A DNA stretch of 64,000 bases from Trichinella spiralis (taxonomy: Eukaryota; Nematoda; Enoplea; Trichinellida; Trichinellidae). Below, piece after piece: positions 24,392 to 38,916 of this stretch (position 1 is its first letter; every line of letters begins with the position of its first letter). The notes under the pieces were generated by a model. That model was not told where the DNA came from, ran no database searches, and was given only the letters and a program-made list of their open reading frames with translations. Where the stretch lies: contig CM012955.1 of assembly GCA_000181795.3 (NCBI GenBank), forward strand, positions 13,058,850-13,122,849. The letters are read 5' to 3'. The position numbers and the translations under genes were made by a program.

Positions 24392-27300
24392 TTCTCAAAT
24401 CGGAAGCAGGCAACACAGTGATGAAAAATGTGAAATGAACTAACTTTGTTCTTTTTCAATAACGTCTAAAAAATGTAAAACAGAATGAAATGGAAAAATT
24501 AACAACAACCATGAGCGGAAACGGTTCAAAAAACAAATTCAGCTTTCAGGGAAAGAAAAAGTCGCAAAAAAGACGAACAACACTTTTCATAAGATGAAGC
24601 AAGAAAAACGCATTGCCCACGCGAGAACGTTTCAAAAAGCAAACACATCACGCACGCAGACAACAACAACAACAACAACGACGACGACAACAACGACAAC
24701 GACAACACGATACAATTGTCCACGACGATCGTCAACATTAATGCAGCAGCACGATTGGGACAAAAGAAATCATTTTCTTCCTGTTGCAAATTGTTGTAGC
24801 AGCAATTTTCAACCCCAATCAGCCACGCGATATGTCCGATCAGACAGACAACCGCACACCGCTGCCAATGTCCAATTCAACTGAAAAGCAACAACTTCGT
24901 TACAGTATAACTACAATACAAACTCTTGATTTTCACATACTGTAGTCTGCGACAAACCGCCGCAATGTCACGTGAGCGCAAAGTGTGACGTGTCCTGATT
25001 TGAATCATACTCACACAAGGTGGACGAGTCTTGCTTAAAATAGCCAGCCGTTCTTTATCTTTTCAATTTCTCCTATCACTTATCCTACTTTATTTGCTGA
25101 CAGGAGAACTTTTGCATAGCAACGGACAGACAATAATTATGATTATCATCATTTTCAAGATTGTGCCAAATTTTATTCCAAACCAACATGCGATAAAGCG
25201 TTACACATTTTTCAAAAAATCAATTGGAAAATTTTAAACGTAAAACCAAACTGCAACCAAATAAATGTGCGATGAACAAATACAAATAAATATATATTAG
25301 CAATGATCGTATTGGGCTATTACATTAGATATAAAAAGAAAAGCAAAGCAAAACGGCATTTACTTTTTACTAAAAGCTTTTCAAATGTGCACTTTTTGTT
25401 TTTAATTATTGTTAACCGACAAGACTAATCTTTCTGACAAGCTTGCGCAGTTTGAACTTTTTATCACCGCAGAATAACTATTCTTAGAGAAACATACACG
25501 AGCAGATGTTTCAGAACATGTGGAATGAATTATAGATAAAAATGATAAATGATGTACTCTGTTCAATTTAAATTTAAAATAAATTCAAACTAATTTTTTA
25601 CTCGAACTAAAAGTATTTTCTGATAAAAATTAAAACTGACAAACAACAATAACAACATTCATCATTCTACGACATAGCGAAAACTGTTCACATTTACTGA
25701 TAATTTTTTTTTCACTTGTAGCATATTTCTAGCTTTGTTTGTTTAAATTTTGCAATTTATTTTGCAAAAATGCAATCATAAAAATAAACAAGCATCTAAA
25801 ACAATCAATGCATGATAAAACATTGAATTTGTATTGAATGAAGTTGACATTGTTGCATTGGTATATCGCATTGAGCGATTTTTATTGCCAGATAATTTAA
25901 AATTTGATTGATCAGCCGTAACAAAACTGTAAAATTTCAACTTCAAACAAATAGGCTGTGTCTAGAAATAAGCTACCATTAATACAGCGGGCTAGTATCG
26001 CCTGAAACTATTTTCTCTGCATGATTCACGCGTTGAAAAAATATACATTTTTTTCCTTCATATCTGAACATTGTTTTAATAATTAACGTTCTTATACAAT
26101 TTTCATATTTCTCTCTTTCTCTCTCTCTCTCTCTCTCGCTGTCTCCACTGACAATGATTGTTGCAGAACAGCTAAAGTAGCATCTCGTCTGAAGACGATA
26201 ATTGTGGACAGAAAATTTTATTTTGATCAGCGTTAAATTTTTCATTTCAAAATGATTGAATGCGCATTTTCTTGCACATGATTGATCCATTTTATTCGTG
26301 ATAAATGAAATTAACCAATTGTCCCGTCAAACTTTGGCAAAGCCAAAGTGTAAAATTTATGGGGTATTTCAAAATTATAGTCTCACTGGCGACTTGTTGA
26401 TCTGGAACAACAACTCGAAAATGAGAACAATTTATTAAAATTATTACTATTATTATTTAAGGAATAAAGTTTTTGTTCAATTTGATCAACGGTGAAATTA
26501 TTGTTAACCTGAATTTTGTTCTTCATTTTATATTCGATCAATTAATTTTATTGATGAGCACTTATTACATACACTGGAGGCATATTTATTTGAATTTTGA
26601 AGACTTACGGATGGAAATTTTTCACTGAGACATGAATAAACATTGGTCGATTTCAGTGAAAACAGAATTAATTGTGCATTATTGAGTAGTATATTACTGC
26701 TTTTTGCAATTTCAATTATTTTTTCTCTTTGAACAAAATTACTATAACACACACACACACATAGTTGAGTGCCTAACTAAAATTGTTTAAGAATAATAAT
26801 TGACACGCTGTTTTTATAAATATAATTCATATTATTTTTAGCAAAAATCAAATACGTTCAAGATGCACCAGACGAATGCTATTTAGCAGACGAATGTCGA
26901 AATGTTCATAAATAACACTCTAACTTTTAATGTGCACTTTATAACGGCTGTTGGAATATTTCGTTTCGAATAATAATGCTGTTAATAATGAAGATGAAAG
27001 TAAAAGTGGATTTTGCTTTTTAAATTATAAACAGCAACATCACGTAATAAAATTGTTCATTTTGAAGAGATGAAGTAAATAAAATTGACCGATCACTTGA
27101 AAATACACGAATGATTTAATATTAAACAAATAAGCAAAATGGAAGTCATTTATTATTATTATTATTATTATTATTCATCATGATAATATGAAAAAATAAA
27201 ATCCCTGTGGATAATAAATGAATATGCAAAGAGAAACTAGTGTATTTCTTTTTTTTATTTTTGAACACCACGTAGATGGAAGTATAATGGTAATTATACA

Positions 27301-28210
27301 TTGTTCTATCTATATAGCATTACGAAGCAGTGTTATTATGTATATTTTAAAATACGATAACGAAAAAAATGATGGAAAAAACTGTCAGTAAAAGAGTAAA
27401 GATTTCAAAAATTGAACGAAAATGACCGGCGATATATTATTAAAAATATTTAATGTTAATTTCATATTAAACAAATTTTTAAATTAATTTTTCATTTTAA
27501 AACAAAAGAAAGAAAGAAGATGAAATAAATATCCATTCATTCATTCATTCATTCATTCACTTACCCTTGTTGCTTGCACGTACAATAATATTGAAGAGCA
27601 GCGCTTGTTCAGGACATTTTCATTTTATTATTTGGCAGACTGGCAACATTAAATATTTGAATATTTTTCTTGATCTTTCGATCGTTAAAATCAATCGTTG
27701 AAAAAGCGACGAATGCGACGGACAGAAAACATGGATGGAGCAGGCGAAATTTTGCTACATGTTTGACGAAGTTTCATTTTCAGCTTTGCAAATATTGCTT
27801 GACCGTTGAAATTGTGCATTTATTATTACTTCACTGTTTACTCACCAACTATTTCATATTTCATCATGCCCCTGTTTGAGCACTGTTAGCTTGCAGTGAT
27901 AAAGCAATAAATGTTCATCTTTTGTCTATACAATCGTCTAACAAGAGAAGAGTACTTTGAAAGGGAGAATTTAATTTGCATATTAATTCTCGTCTATTGA
28001 AATTTTTGTAATGCAACGCTTTCTTTCTTCACAGAATTCATTATTTAGCATTGCAATTTGGAAAAAGTTGATGATGCAATATGTTGATAGCAGAAAAATA
28101 ACATTTAAATGAGAATAAATAACTGATATGCGTAAATAATTGTTTATTTTTTTTTATTTGTCCTATTGTAGAACTATAAAGTGATATACTAAGTAGATGA
28201 AAAGATTTTC
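24392..28210. other. Intergenic stretch with simple repeats
   Basis: Upstream region of the receptor gene. It contains a (CAA/CGA)n tract at about 24660-24706, a (CT)n run at about 26111-26138, (ATT)n at about 27152-27174 and (CATT)n at about 27533-27557. I found no exon set with matching phases. The open frame 27670-27879 (+) is short and unsupported. Confidence 0.55.
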
Positions 28211-31200
28211 TCAATGGAAACGTAAAACGGAATAATAGAAAAGATACATCAATACAGGTAATGTTTGAATTATGCTACAACAATTCGGCATTGTTCCTTT
28301 TGATGTAGGCTGTTCGGTCAGTGCAGCTGATGAAATTTCCGCATAGCAACTATCACCGCAGGCATCTTCAATGGAGACTTCTTTTTTCACTTGGTACTCA
28401 AATTCAATCTAAAAAAAATAATAGGATGGAAAATAATCGAAATGACAAGCAATCATTGGTGCTGTTTGTTGTAAATTGCAATTTTCTTACTCGATTCTGA
28501 GGCTCGTAATAATCATACAGTCGTACAATTGCTGGTTTTTGATCCGCCACTTGATAGGCCAGTTTAGAAGAAACATTGAAGCATATCGGGCTGATACCAA
28601 TCTGAGATGGAACTTTTGCTTATAAATTTGTTTAAAATCTGAATCACCCAAACTGCCCGGCCGATTTGATGGAATGAAATTTTGAAAAATTCGATTGTTT
28701 TTACCAGTGAAGAAGGTTTGAAAAATTTTTTCAAATTTAACCTACCGAATCGAAATAGATGTTCGCCTGGGTATCTTGCTTTTTCGTTTCGACCATTTGC
28801 AGTTGATTTGTATCTGTCAAACCGTTCAACTGTTGAACATCAATAACAAATCCTGAAGGAGCAGTTAATTCCATAATTGCCATGTTGCTTGTGCCTTCGA
28901 ACATGTACCTGATTCGAAAAAGAAAGCAATAAAAATATGTGTGATTTACAAAATGGAAATGATATACTTGCAGCAAAAGGAAACCGTAAGCGCTGTGTAC
29001 GCTTGTTGGGAAACGTCCGTTTCACAAAGGAAAGGTCTGTTGTTGTCAAGGGATTTTACATTGTAACGCCATTTGATTTGAGCGAATGCCAATCCACGAC
29101 CAGTGGCGAAAATATCAATCTGCTTTTCGACAAAATTTCTTATCTGAAATTGCAACAAATACACGTAGAACGTAGAACAACAATTCATAATTTTTCTTTT
29201 AAAAATACTTCGTATGTTTGCAAAACAAGAGAATTTTTTGAACTGATAGCAAATGATGCTTCTTCGTTTCCATTCTTAACGGTCACGTCCATTTCAACGT
29301 TGGCCGAATAAGTCGCTTCGGCAAACGCAGCCAGTGCTTGCAAGCCGACAACAGTATCCTAAAATCAGACTTAGTGATGACGACACGAAATTTGGCCCAA
29401 AAAATTAGCATTGCATTGCAAAAAAAATACGATAATTTTGTTGATATTTTTTACCTGAGAACTGGAAAAACCGCCAAAAGCATCTTGCTGCATAGCCAAC
29501 CATCGAACAATGGGAAAAGCGTTCGACGCTTCTCCACGAAGAACATGGACTAAAAGTGCGTAAGCGGTGCTCTCCACATCGGCAGGTCTTGGCTTTTCGT
29601 ACCAACTCATATTTTTCCCGTTGTTACTTTCTCCGGATGATTCGGCAGCCCAAAATTTTTGCCCATCTACCATATGAACAACCGATAAATTTATTCAAAT
29701 CCATTTCCATTGTGTTATATACCTTTTGAAGTGGAAAGTTTTTCCAACAAATAGAACGCAGCATCTTTTTTAGAACTGTTGGCAAGATGAAGCGCATATG
29801 CGGTTATGGACACGGCATAAGTATTGTTCGATATGTAATCCAACGACTGTTCCAAGTAATTGAGCGCTTCCAAATTGTTGGTCTTCAAAAAAAATTATAA
29901 TCACAAAATGGCCCAAAATTTGTTTCAAAAACTGCTTCAACACTTACTCCAGTTTTCAACAGTGCTATGTATACGTATGCCGTCAGTGGAACACCTCCTT
30001 GTCCTGAACCGCCCTATGAGCAAGAAATGAATAATTTAAATTATTAATCATCTACAACACCATTATTTTATTAATTGTCTCTCTCTGCTCTATTTGTTTT
30101 TACTTGTAAACCACTGTGCAAAACTTGGCCGTTTTCTTCGAACATTCCATTTTCTTTTTGTTGGTTTGCAAGAAATGCAGCTGACAATTTCAGTTTCTCT
30201 TCATCTATGAAAATAAAAGATTTCGCCTCAGAAAACGAACGAACGACAAATGCAGTCAGCCAAGTGCTTCCTTGTTGATCTGCATTTCCAAAAGCACTGT
30301 ATGAATCATCATTTCGTCGGTAGGTTAGTTCGCGCTGATATCCTGAAAAATGAATGACATTACAACAATACCAACATACATTTCTAAAAACAGTACAGAA
30401 AATGAATTACACAAATTTCACCATTTATTATAAATTTTGTTTCTATTTCAAGAAATTTGTAAAACTATCATACCTGCTTCCATATAACGCAACAGTGTTT
30501 GTTTCAAGTTTGATTCCAATCGATTTGTGCTGATCAAATATTGCATGACGGCAATGTTGGGAACAAAATGAATCATATTCTGCTCACCGCATCCATCAGG
30601 CATATGGATGAGACTGTCCAAATTTTTAATCACCGGTGCCATTATATCGCCTAAAAATTAGCCGTATGAGCTTTCAAAATAATCATATTATACAAAATAC
30701 TCTCTGCAACAAATACCAATAACAGAAACTTCAATCTTCATGGAGTCGTCGATCATATCTTCAGGATGATCTAGTTGAAATGATTGCTTAAAAGTATTTC
30801 GTTCTTTCATGTCAATTGCAAAAGATCTCGTGTAAGAGACTGGGTAACCTTCAGCCTGCAAAAAGAACACATCACTGTGATGATGCAATGCTTCAACAAT
30901 AATTCCAAGTGGAACAAAAAATACTTACTTCAACAAGCAGCGGTACTTGAATTGCATCCGCAGCGCTTTGTGCAAATGCTTTCACCGACAGCTTCAACGT
31001 TCCCACCTTTGTAGGGCGTATTAAAAAATACGCAGCTGAAGAGCTTTCGTGTTTTACCTGAAAATGTAAAAAGTTAATTTTTCAAGCCAAATTCATAAAA
31101 CTGTTCAATTTACCGTAACAGTTTTGGAATTTTCAGGTTTAACTTCAACTGATTTTTTAATCATCGACGATACACTTTTCTTAACAATAAATTCAAAACC

Positions 31201-34200
31201 AGAATCTTTGTGGTAATCCAAGATGACGTTAACCTGAAAATTTATTCCTGTTCAATTTTGCTCAATTTCAAATTAATGATCAAATGGATAAACTGAATTT
31301 TATAGCATATCAAAAAGAACACAACTGGTAATGATTTATAGTGGATGCAAAATGAAATGGAACCTTTTCGTCTTTGTCAAGGTAGTTGAAAATCAGCACT
31401 TGCAAAGCAATTGCTTCACCTCTTTTGACAGAATATGGCAATTGCAATCGGATAAAAAATGGACGAAACACTGTCACCTAAATTATGCCAAATTCTAATA
31501 AATAAATAATAAGGTAAAGAAAAAAAAACTTTTTTTTTCGCTACCTTCTTCGCATCAGAAAGTGCATTCAAACCGTACTGCTCGCTGAGCGAAAAAGCGC
31601 TAGCTATCCACGATGTTATTGTATCCGGTGCTACAGCATTGTAAACGGCCAATCCGTGTTCACTTAAAAATATTTCCACATTTATGATAGTGGCATTATT
31701 GCAAAAGATGCTAGATAAATTCTAACAATAATTTTCCAATAATATTAGAAAGAAATTCCGTTTCAAATTTAGTGTTTAAGGCAAGAAAAAAGTGGAATTC
31801 TCAAGAAAATAAATTTGAATTTAAGAAAAAAAAAATTTTTTTTTTGATTCAGGCAGTTTTGATTTTCACGCACTTTGCAAATAAATCAGCCCAAATCCAC
31901 GTCTCTGGAAAGTGGCTTCGCAGCCGAACGTTCAAACTTGTGGAGCCGGATTTCGTCATCACTGACCCCACCATAAGATCATTATCGACATCTGCAGAAA
32001 GTGATGCTAATGCTGGGGCTGCCACTCGAAACAAAACTGATACAAATTGTATTGTAAAACTTAGCTGACAAAATTCAAATACTCACATGGAGAATTGAGC
32101 TGCTGATACAGAAAAGCATCCGTAATTACAATAATTCCAGAGTTCTAAATGCAATTTAAATATGCAATCAGTTGAAAATCCATTTTCACTGCACCATAAA
32201 TACTTGGAAAATTGAGTAGGCGTCTTTACTTCCGGCGCCGAAAACACCACAACGATAGCATATTGTTCTTTTCTTTCTACGATCTATTGCTACTTGTGTC
32301 AAACCATGATAGCCGTATGAAAACAATTCATATGATAAAATTTCATTTTCAACCTAAAAGATGAATTGTTGTGAAAATTATATTGCACATAATTTTTTTA
32401 CAAATAAATAACTGTCATTTAACATTGAATAACACACAAAAAAACCAAATAAATTACTGCTTCTAAGGTGATATCATTTGGAGATTGCATTAGCAAAACG
32501 CTTTGATCGACCACAAGCAGACCAACATACGATGACGGAGGAGCGTTGATACTGAATGTGACATTTTCATTCGGTTCTACAGTATCTGGTGTAATAGAGA
32601 GATTGATCTGTGAAGTAAAAAAAAAGAATAAATATAATTGAAATTAAAAGTGAAAAGTTTGTCAATGAAATAATCCACTTAATACATACCTGATCACTAA
32701 AACCGTTAGAAAATTTGAAATCCAACGCATCGACTAAAATTTCCTTCGTGTCAGGTATTAAAGCGTATGCTAAAAGTCTAGCCTTGGGTATCATCTCCTT
32801 TGAGGATTCAATTTGCAAAGTTGCTTTGAAATTTTCAAAAAGAACTTGACCAGACCAGACTATAGTTGCCCGTGCTATGATCTGAAATGCTAATCGAACT
32901 GTAATTGGAATGCAATGCGTAATAATCAACATTTCGCTTACAAAAGCGTAAACTTCTTTGACAACAGTCGATGCTATGACGTCAAAAGTGAGAAATTTTT
33001 GATCACTGATTTCATCTTGTTTTGAAATTATTTGCAAAAAATTATTCGACGGTGAATGGGACGCATCGATATAATCGAACGTATACACATTGGACTCTTC
33101 ACTACCATAATGAGCCTACAATATGTTGAGAATATCTCTTCTCATTTGATCATCTGAATTGAATGAAAGCGATGAAGAAAGAATCAATTGATCACTTCAA
33201 TTCGCATGCTGGATGCGTTGAATGGAGTACTTATAGTGACCATTTGTGTCCCATCGGATTCGAGTTTCACCACCTGATTGTATTTTTCTCTTTTTGGATC
33301 AAATATTGTAAAGTTTGCAAAATCTGCAGTCGTATTGTCATTGTGATGGTGAAGTTGCCTGATGATAAAATCGACAGACAAATAAATATCACTGTGTGAA
33401 TCAGAAATAAATGGTTTGTCATCTTGCGTTTTAACGGCAACCTGAAAAGCAGAAAAAAAGCATATTCAACAAGTGGTGAAAATAAATTTCTCAATCGAAA
33501 TTATTATTATTATTATGCGTTACTCTGAATGTATAATTGATGCCAGCTTTGAAAAAGTCAGAACTTCTGATCAGCTCCACTTTGATTGGATGCTGATGAA
33601 CGGTCACTGTTGAAGAACCGTTGCGTGTTTCACCAGTGAGTCGTTCGGTGACAATTGCAGTAAATTTTATTTGATTATATCCATATTCGTTTATCAGCTT
33701 CTTTTGGCGCAACTCTTCATTGGCAAATTGAAATGCTGCTTCACCGACGTGATCAAGCTGAAATGAAGCAGAATTTTCGTGCAAAAGTCCCGTCAAAACT
33801 TGATTACGCACAAATTGGAAATTATGGCACAAAACACCAAGCCTACTAAAACTACTACTTACGGTAGTTTTTTTCACTACATCTTGCAATTCTTCACTGC
33901 CATAGTATGGCCATGGATATTCAGCTTTGATAGTGACATTTCCTTCAACTCCCCTGCCATTTGTATATCTGAAATTTCACACTGGCAAACAGTCGCACAG
34001 AGCAGATACTAATTTTGCATACTTTGCACTGACAAAAACGGTAATATCGTCGCTTATAGTAGAAACAGAAGGTGGTGTCACTTTCACTTCAAATTTCGGC
34101 AAAACTAAATAATAAAAATTACGAGTGGCAAATAAAATATGTTGGAAAAAAAAGTAGAATAGAGACTAAGAAAGAAAAAAAGTCGAATGGAAGAAACTCG

Positions 34201-35195
34201 AAACTGACCGTATTTTTCGACGGTAAATTTCTGAAATTGCGTTTCACCATCAACATCTACAGTAATTTGCCATTGTCCCAATGCAGGCGCTGATGTCAGG
34301 CGCAACATTAAGCTGTCATTCATTCCACAAATGCCTGAAATCCGAATCCGCTCATTTTCAACTGATCGACTGACTAAAAAACTTACAAAACGCTCACCTG
34401 CCACTATTGGAACATCCAAATGCTGCATAATCACATTTCCTGACGGATCCTAAATTGCTACCCAGTAAAAACACTATGAATGTTGGGTTTGTTTTCGTTT
34501 TTCATTAATTTTATATTCAAAAATAAAATAAATAACTATAATTGCCATGATCATCAACAAATATAACATTGAAATGAACGTTCAAGCTGAACTGCTGCTT
34601 GCTTGCTTGGATAGTGGAAAATGTTCTAAAATGAAACATACCATAATTGTTATGTTGGCTGCTCCTTTGTATGGTTTCATGTTTGGTTCAACAACGACGA
34701 CGCGAATGTGAACTGAAATGGAAAAAAAAATAAAAATGAAAAAGCGATCATAAAAGCACAAGCAGCAGATTGGATTTTCAAATGGTCAATCCAAAGTCTG
34801 ACGTGAATTTGTTTCGCATTTCAACTGTTTGAAATTTTTATAAAAATGTAATTAATCAATTTTACACAAATAATCCTGAAAAATAATTGCTTAAATTATA
34901 CAACAATTCCATCAGAGTAAATTGAAAACATATGAAGCAATATGTATTTGAAAAAAATAACAAAATAAAAAAGAAAGCATTGCCCACCGTCAGATCCTGG
35001 CTTGTAAATCCCCTTGTCGGTTTGAATGAATATGGAAAGTGATTTGTGCACAAATTCAAGTTTAGCCGATTTTTGGAACAATACCCGGCCGCTGACGGTT
35101 TCTCCTTGGACAAAAAGTGTATACACTGTCTCCGGAGGCAGATGCGACGGTATCTGGAACATGGAAATGTGAGAAAAATGAAAATGCAATCAAAT

Positions 35196-35228
<33 letters not shown>

Positions 35229-35704
35229 AGTGCACCTTTTCAATTCGAACTTCGGTTAATTTTCCTGAAAATCAAACTGTTGCATTAATATTGTTTGCAA
35301 ATGGATGCCAAGTAGAGAAAATGCGGCTTACCACTTTGCAAATCTTGACCCCAAGTATGGGCTACGCTTTGATTCTGCGAGTCGAGTATTCTTGCCCGGA
35401 TAACGACCGGTTGGCGACTTTCCAAAAGATTCACCGAAATGACGTACGGTAAATTTGGACGAACCAGCCGAGGTGCGAGGATCACATAACTGCCGGTGCT
35501 GGTGAACAAACAAACAAACAAACAAACAAATATAACATGGCACAGTGCGTGTGAAGTGGGAGTTGATTTGAATCATTATGCTTACTAATTTTGTTGAATT
35601 GCTCCGTCGCACAAGAACAGCAGCAGCAGCAACAGCAAGAGAAAAAGCTGAGGCAGTTGGAAAAATTTCAACAACAAACAAGCGGATGGGCTCGTTGTGT
35701 TCAT
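28211..35704 (-). CDS. CD109: Thioester-containing protein, CD109/TEP type (alpha-2-macroglobulin superfamily)
   Basis: Thirty-two exons, 1,534 residues, all phases closing. Exon starts run from 35704, 35498, 35264 and 35153 down to 28908, 28601 and 28408. Proteins of this family are secreted or surface-bound protease traps or complement-like opsonins. The signal peptide (leucine-rich, ~1-35) is followed by macroglobulin domains with family hallmarks: IQTDKGIYKPGSD (~145-160), VEKYVLPKFEV (~240) and VGLLVVDQSVLLM (~655-670). The thioester motif PDGCGEQNM puts Cys at ~1004 and Gln at ~1007. VLHSGLQGG carries a His at ~1119, the spacing of the catalytic His of complement C3. The TED repeat DTVVGLQALAAFAEA and a receptor-binding domain follow. 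The C-terminus (NCCSIIQTLPVLMYLFYYSVLRFH) is a hydrophobic end that could signal GPI anchoring, as in CD109. Length fits CD109 and insect TEPs. Introns are mostly 45-90 bases. Confidence 0.95.
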
Positions 35705-38700
35705 TGAAAATGGTGAAAAAAAAAGTTGGTTTTTTTTCGGCTTGTCGACGTTGACGTATGAAAATTGAAAAATAAAATCCACCAATGACCAGTTATGAAA
35801 TTTGAATAATTGCTTGGACAGGAGACAGAAGAGAAATATAAGCGTTGAACTAGCGGGAAATTAGGAAAAATAGCAGCAGGTCAGGATCGACGGCAGATCA
35901 GTTTCGAAAAATCAACGGTGAACAAGGAAGAAACGTTGATGATCAGTGAGTGATCAGTTGTGTGTGATCGAGGCGTTGTGCGCGTTGATGTAGAATAAAT
36001 AAAAACAAGAAATGCAAATGATCGAAGTGTATGAAAGAAGTGAATGTGCAGAATGTGGAAGAGTTGAATGAAGGGGAATTTCGGTGCTTGGAGACAAGCA
36101 AGCGCGTGATTGGTCAACTTGCTGTGCTCGGGGCTATTTTTGGTCGGGGGGGGGGGAGGGGAAAGGGAGGACCGGTTCGCCCACGAACCGATGCCCAAGA
36201 ATGTCGTGCTAGATGTGAAAAGATCGAGAGAAGGACCAATTTGATTCGCCCCGGGCGTCCGGCATGCCAACATGGCAGCAATTTTTCAGAGCTTCAATTT
36301 TCGTCCATTCATTCACGAGTCGATTCGGCACGCATTTTAACCGGTTACCAAAAATTGCCCCGCCGCTGACCCTGGCTCCAACCGGAGACCTTCAACAGGC
36401 GTCGTCCTTGATTCTTCGACTGATTCCATCCACCTTTAGAGCGGGCCAAAACGAGCCGGTGCCAATTTTCTTTCCAAATCACCAACAACACCAATAATAA
36501 TAATGATAATAATCATCATCATCATAATTACAACAATATATTTAAAAAAATAATAATGAGACTATGACGTACTATTTCAAGCCAGTTTCTTGTCAAATTT
36601 CTACCTAATTTTCAAAACTATCCTACTGTCCAACTTGGGTCGACGGTGTTGTGGAAAACTTCAATGATTCTTTTCATCTGTCAACAAACATATTGACTAT
36701 CGTGACATATTTTTTTGCTTACTTTCAAACAGAAATTAGTTCAAACTTTACCAGATAATATCCCAATAATATGCCTGCATATTTTCTAGTTTCAACAATC
36801 GTACCTCATTACCGCGCCAATTGATTCTCGGTACTGTTGCTACTACATTGGTCAGTTTCAGTGACTTTCACAATCTTAGACTTAGGGAATAATTTCAATA
36901 ACATTTTAATATCATTCAATCCCGTCCGTAATGCTAGCTCATTTTTAACCAACCCCCTTTTTCAATACAAGATTGCAAAATTGCACTTGTTATTCAATTG
37001 TACAGTAAGAAAGTTTTAACGTGGAACGAACAAAAAATAATAATAATAAAGAAGATATTCGTGCAATCGAAAGTAATTTCTCGTAAAACTAGCCAACCTG
37101 TGCAGAAAATACCATCGAAACTGGTCGCAGTGAAAAGTGCAAATATTCTGCTTTTTTTGACGTCAGTTGAATTCTATAAACAAGATTTTTTTCATCTAAA
37201 ACCTAAAAATCACGAGCAATTTATTCAAACATTTGTCGATGATGATAGCTTCTATGGAAAAAAATTTTAAAACCAAAAAAAACAAAACAAAAACTATTCG
37301 ACAATTAATGACCATTGTAAAATTGCTCTTTACAATATTTTCATCACATTAAGTATACTGTAAATGTTGACGGATTGAAAATTGCACATTTTGAAACTGG
37401 ACAAATGAGAGAAAATTGATTTTGAAAAAACAAAAAGATAAAACAAATTTCAACAGATTCTTGTTAAAAAAAATTTTGCCACACCTTCGTCGTAATTCAA
37501 TGCACATTTTCAACCAGTCTCAACACTTTATACAGTGAATTAATAATACACATGCACATGCACATATATTTTTTGACAAAAATGTAAATTAATTTCAACT
37601 CAAAAAGTGCTTCCAAATCGTACGATGGTCATTTATTGTGAAAAATATTATTTTAACCGGCAATACAAATTGTTAATCGTATAATGTAGCACGTCAGATT
37701 GTTTTTTTTTTAATTGTTAACAGTTACACATATTTACTAGAAATAATTTCCTACACGTCACATGGTAATGATGAATTTGTGAAAAAAAATTAATAATAAA
37801 TAACCAGTGAAAAGAAACAACCATGCGAAGTGACAATGTTCACAGCAGTGAAAATGTTCCTCATTTAGAAGTTGTTTCTATTGTTATTGAACGACCGATT
37901 ATTAAAAAAGAAGTTTATTGTTTATTTTTTTGAAAAAAAAGGTACCAGAACAATGTTATGAATAAAAATAAAAGAACTGTTCAACTAGAGCAGACGCAGA
38001 ACAAAGCAGAAGCGAATATGCCAACTCAGCTCCATCTAGCACCAAGTGTTCAATGTATCCTTTGCTAACCTACTACTATTCGCTTTGTAATTGACAATTT
38101 TTTTTACTATTATTATCATTTACAACAAACATCTCATTCGTACTCATGTTTCATGGATTGTTTCATAAAAAATAATTTTACTGTTGATTTGTTAAAAAAA
38201 TGAACATCTACAGAAAACTGTTACACTGTGTTTGTGTGCAATTGTTGAAAAACATCAAGAAAAGATGGAAAATATTTTCGCAAAAGAAGACAATTGATCA
38301 ATTGAAATGTACAACAATTTCAATACCAGATTGCATGTATTTTCACAAAGTGGAATAAGCGTCACAACTTTGCGAACATTATTTATTGTTACTTATCGAA
38401 ATGGGACGACCGCTTCAAATTTTGATGAACAGAAAATTGTAAAAATTCACTTACTTTTTCATCACGAAAATCTATCATTTTTAGTCGGTCAGGTATTTAT
38501 TAGTTGACAATTAATTTGTTATAAAATCAATCATATTCATTTGTTAATATATTACAAAGAATAATTTGCAAGTTACGTTTTCCATGGATGAAAAGTATAA
38601 AAACAAGTCGAATTACTTTAAAAGCCTTTTATTTTCATTCAAAGTGCATCAACATACTACCAATACTGAAAAAAGCGATAAAACTATCAAAAAATTGCTT

Positions 38701-38750
38701 TTTTCAACCATCATCTAAACTTATTCGATCTAATTAACCAACTACCAAGA
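35705..38750. other. Intergenic stretch upstream of the thioester gene
   Basis: A locally GC-richer island (about 36060-36480) stands out against AT-rich flanks; it holds a G-run at about 36146-36170. No coding exon could be supported. The rest is AT-rich and featureless, and includes the probable 3' UTR of the frataxin gene (minus-strand AATAAA near 38628). Confidence 0.5.
36146..36170 (+). repeat. G-rich tract (eleven Gs, then shorter G runs)
   Basis: Eleven consecutive Gs, then GGGG, GGG and GG separated by A or AAA, about 440 bases upstream of the thioester-protein start codon (C-rich on that gene's sense strand). Confidence 0.9.
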
Positions 38751-38840
38751 ACCCATGATCAGTAGTACCATAAACAAAATATACCCATGATCAGTACAAT
38801 AACCAGAATTTACCCATGATCAGTACCATAACCAGAATAT
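38751..38840. repeat. 29-32 bp minisatellite in the presumed frataxin 3' UTR
   Basis: Three units beginning ACCCATGATCAGTA and ending CAGAATAT or similar (38751-38782, 38783-38811, 38812-38840), followed by a decayed fourth. The tract lies 76-166 bases past the frataxin stop codon on its minus strand. Confidence 0.85.
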
Positions 38841-38916
38841 ACCCAAGATAAATAAATAAATACCCACCACCAGAGCGTACCCATATTAAATACCACATCC
38901 ACCGTACGTGCAACAA

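Noticed and set aside
26111-26138. (CT)n tract as a GAGA-type promoter element
   Set aside because: It is not next to a supported gene start, and such repeats are common throughout this sequence.
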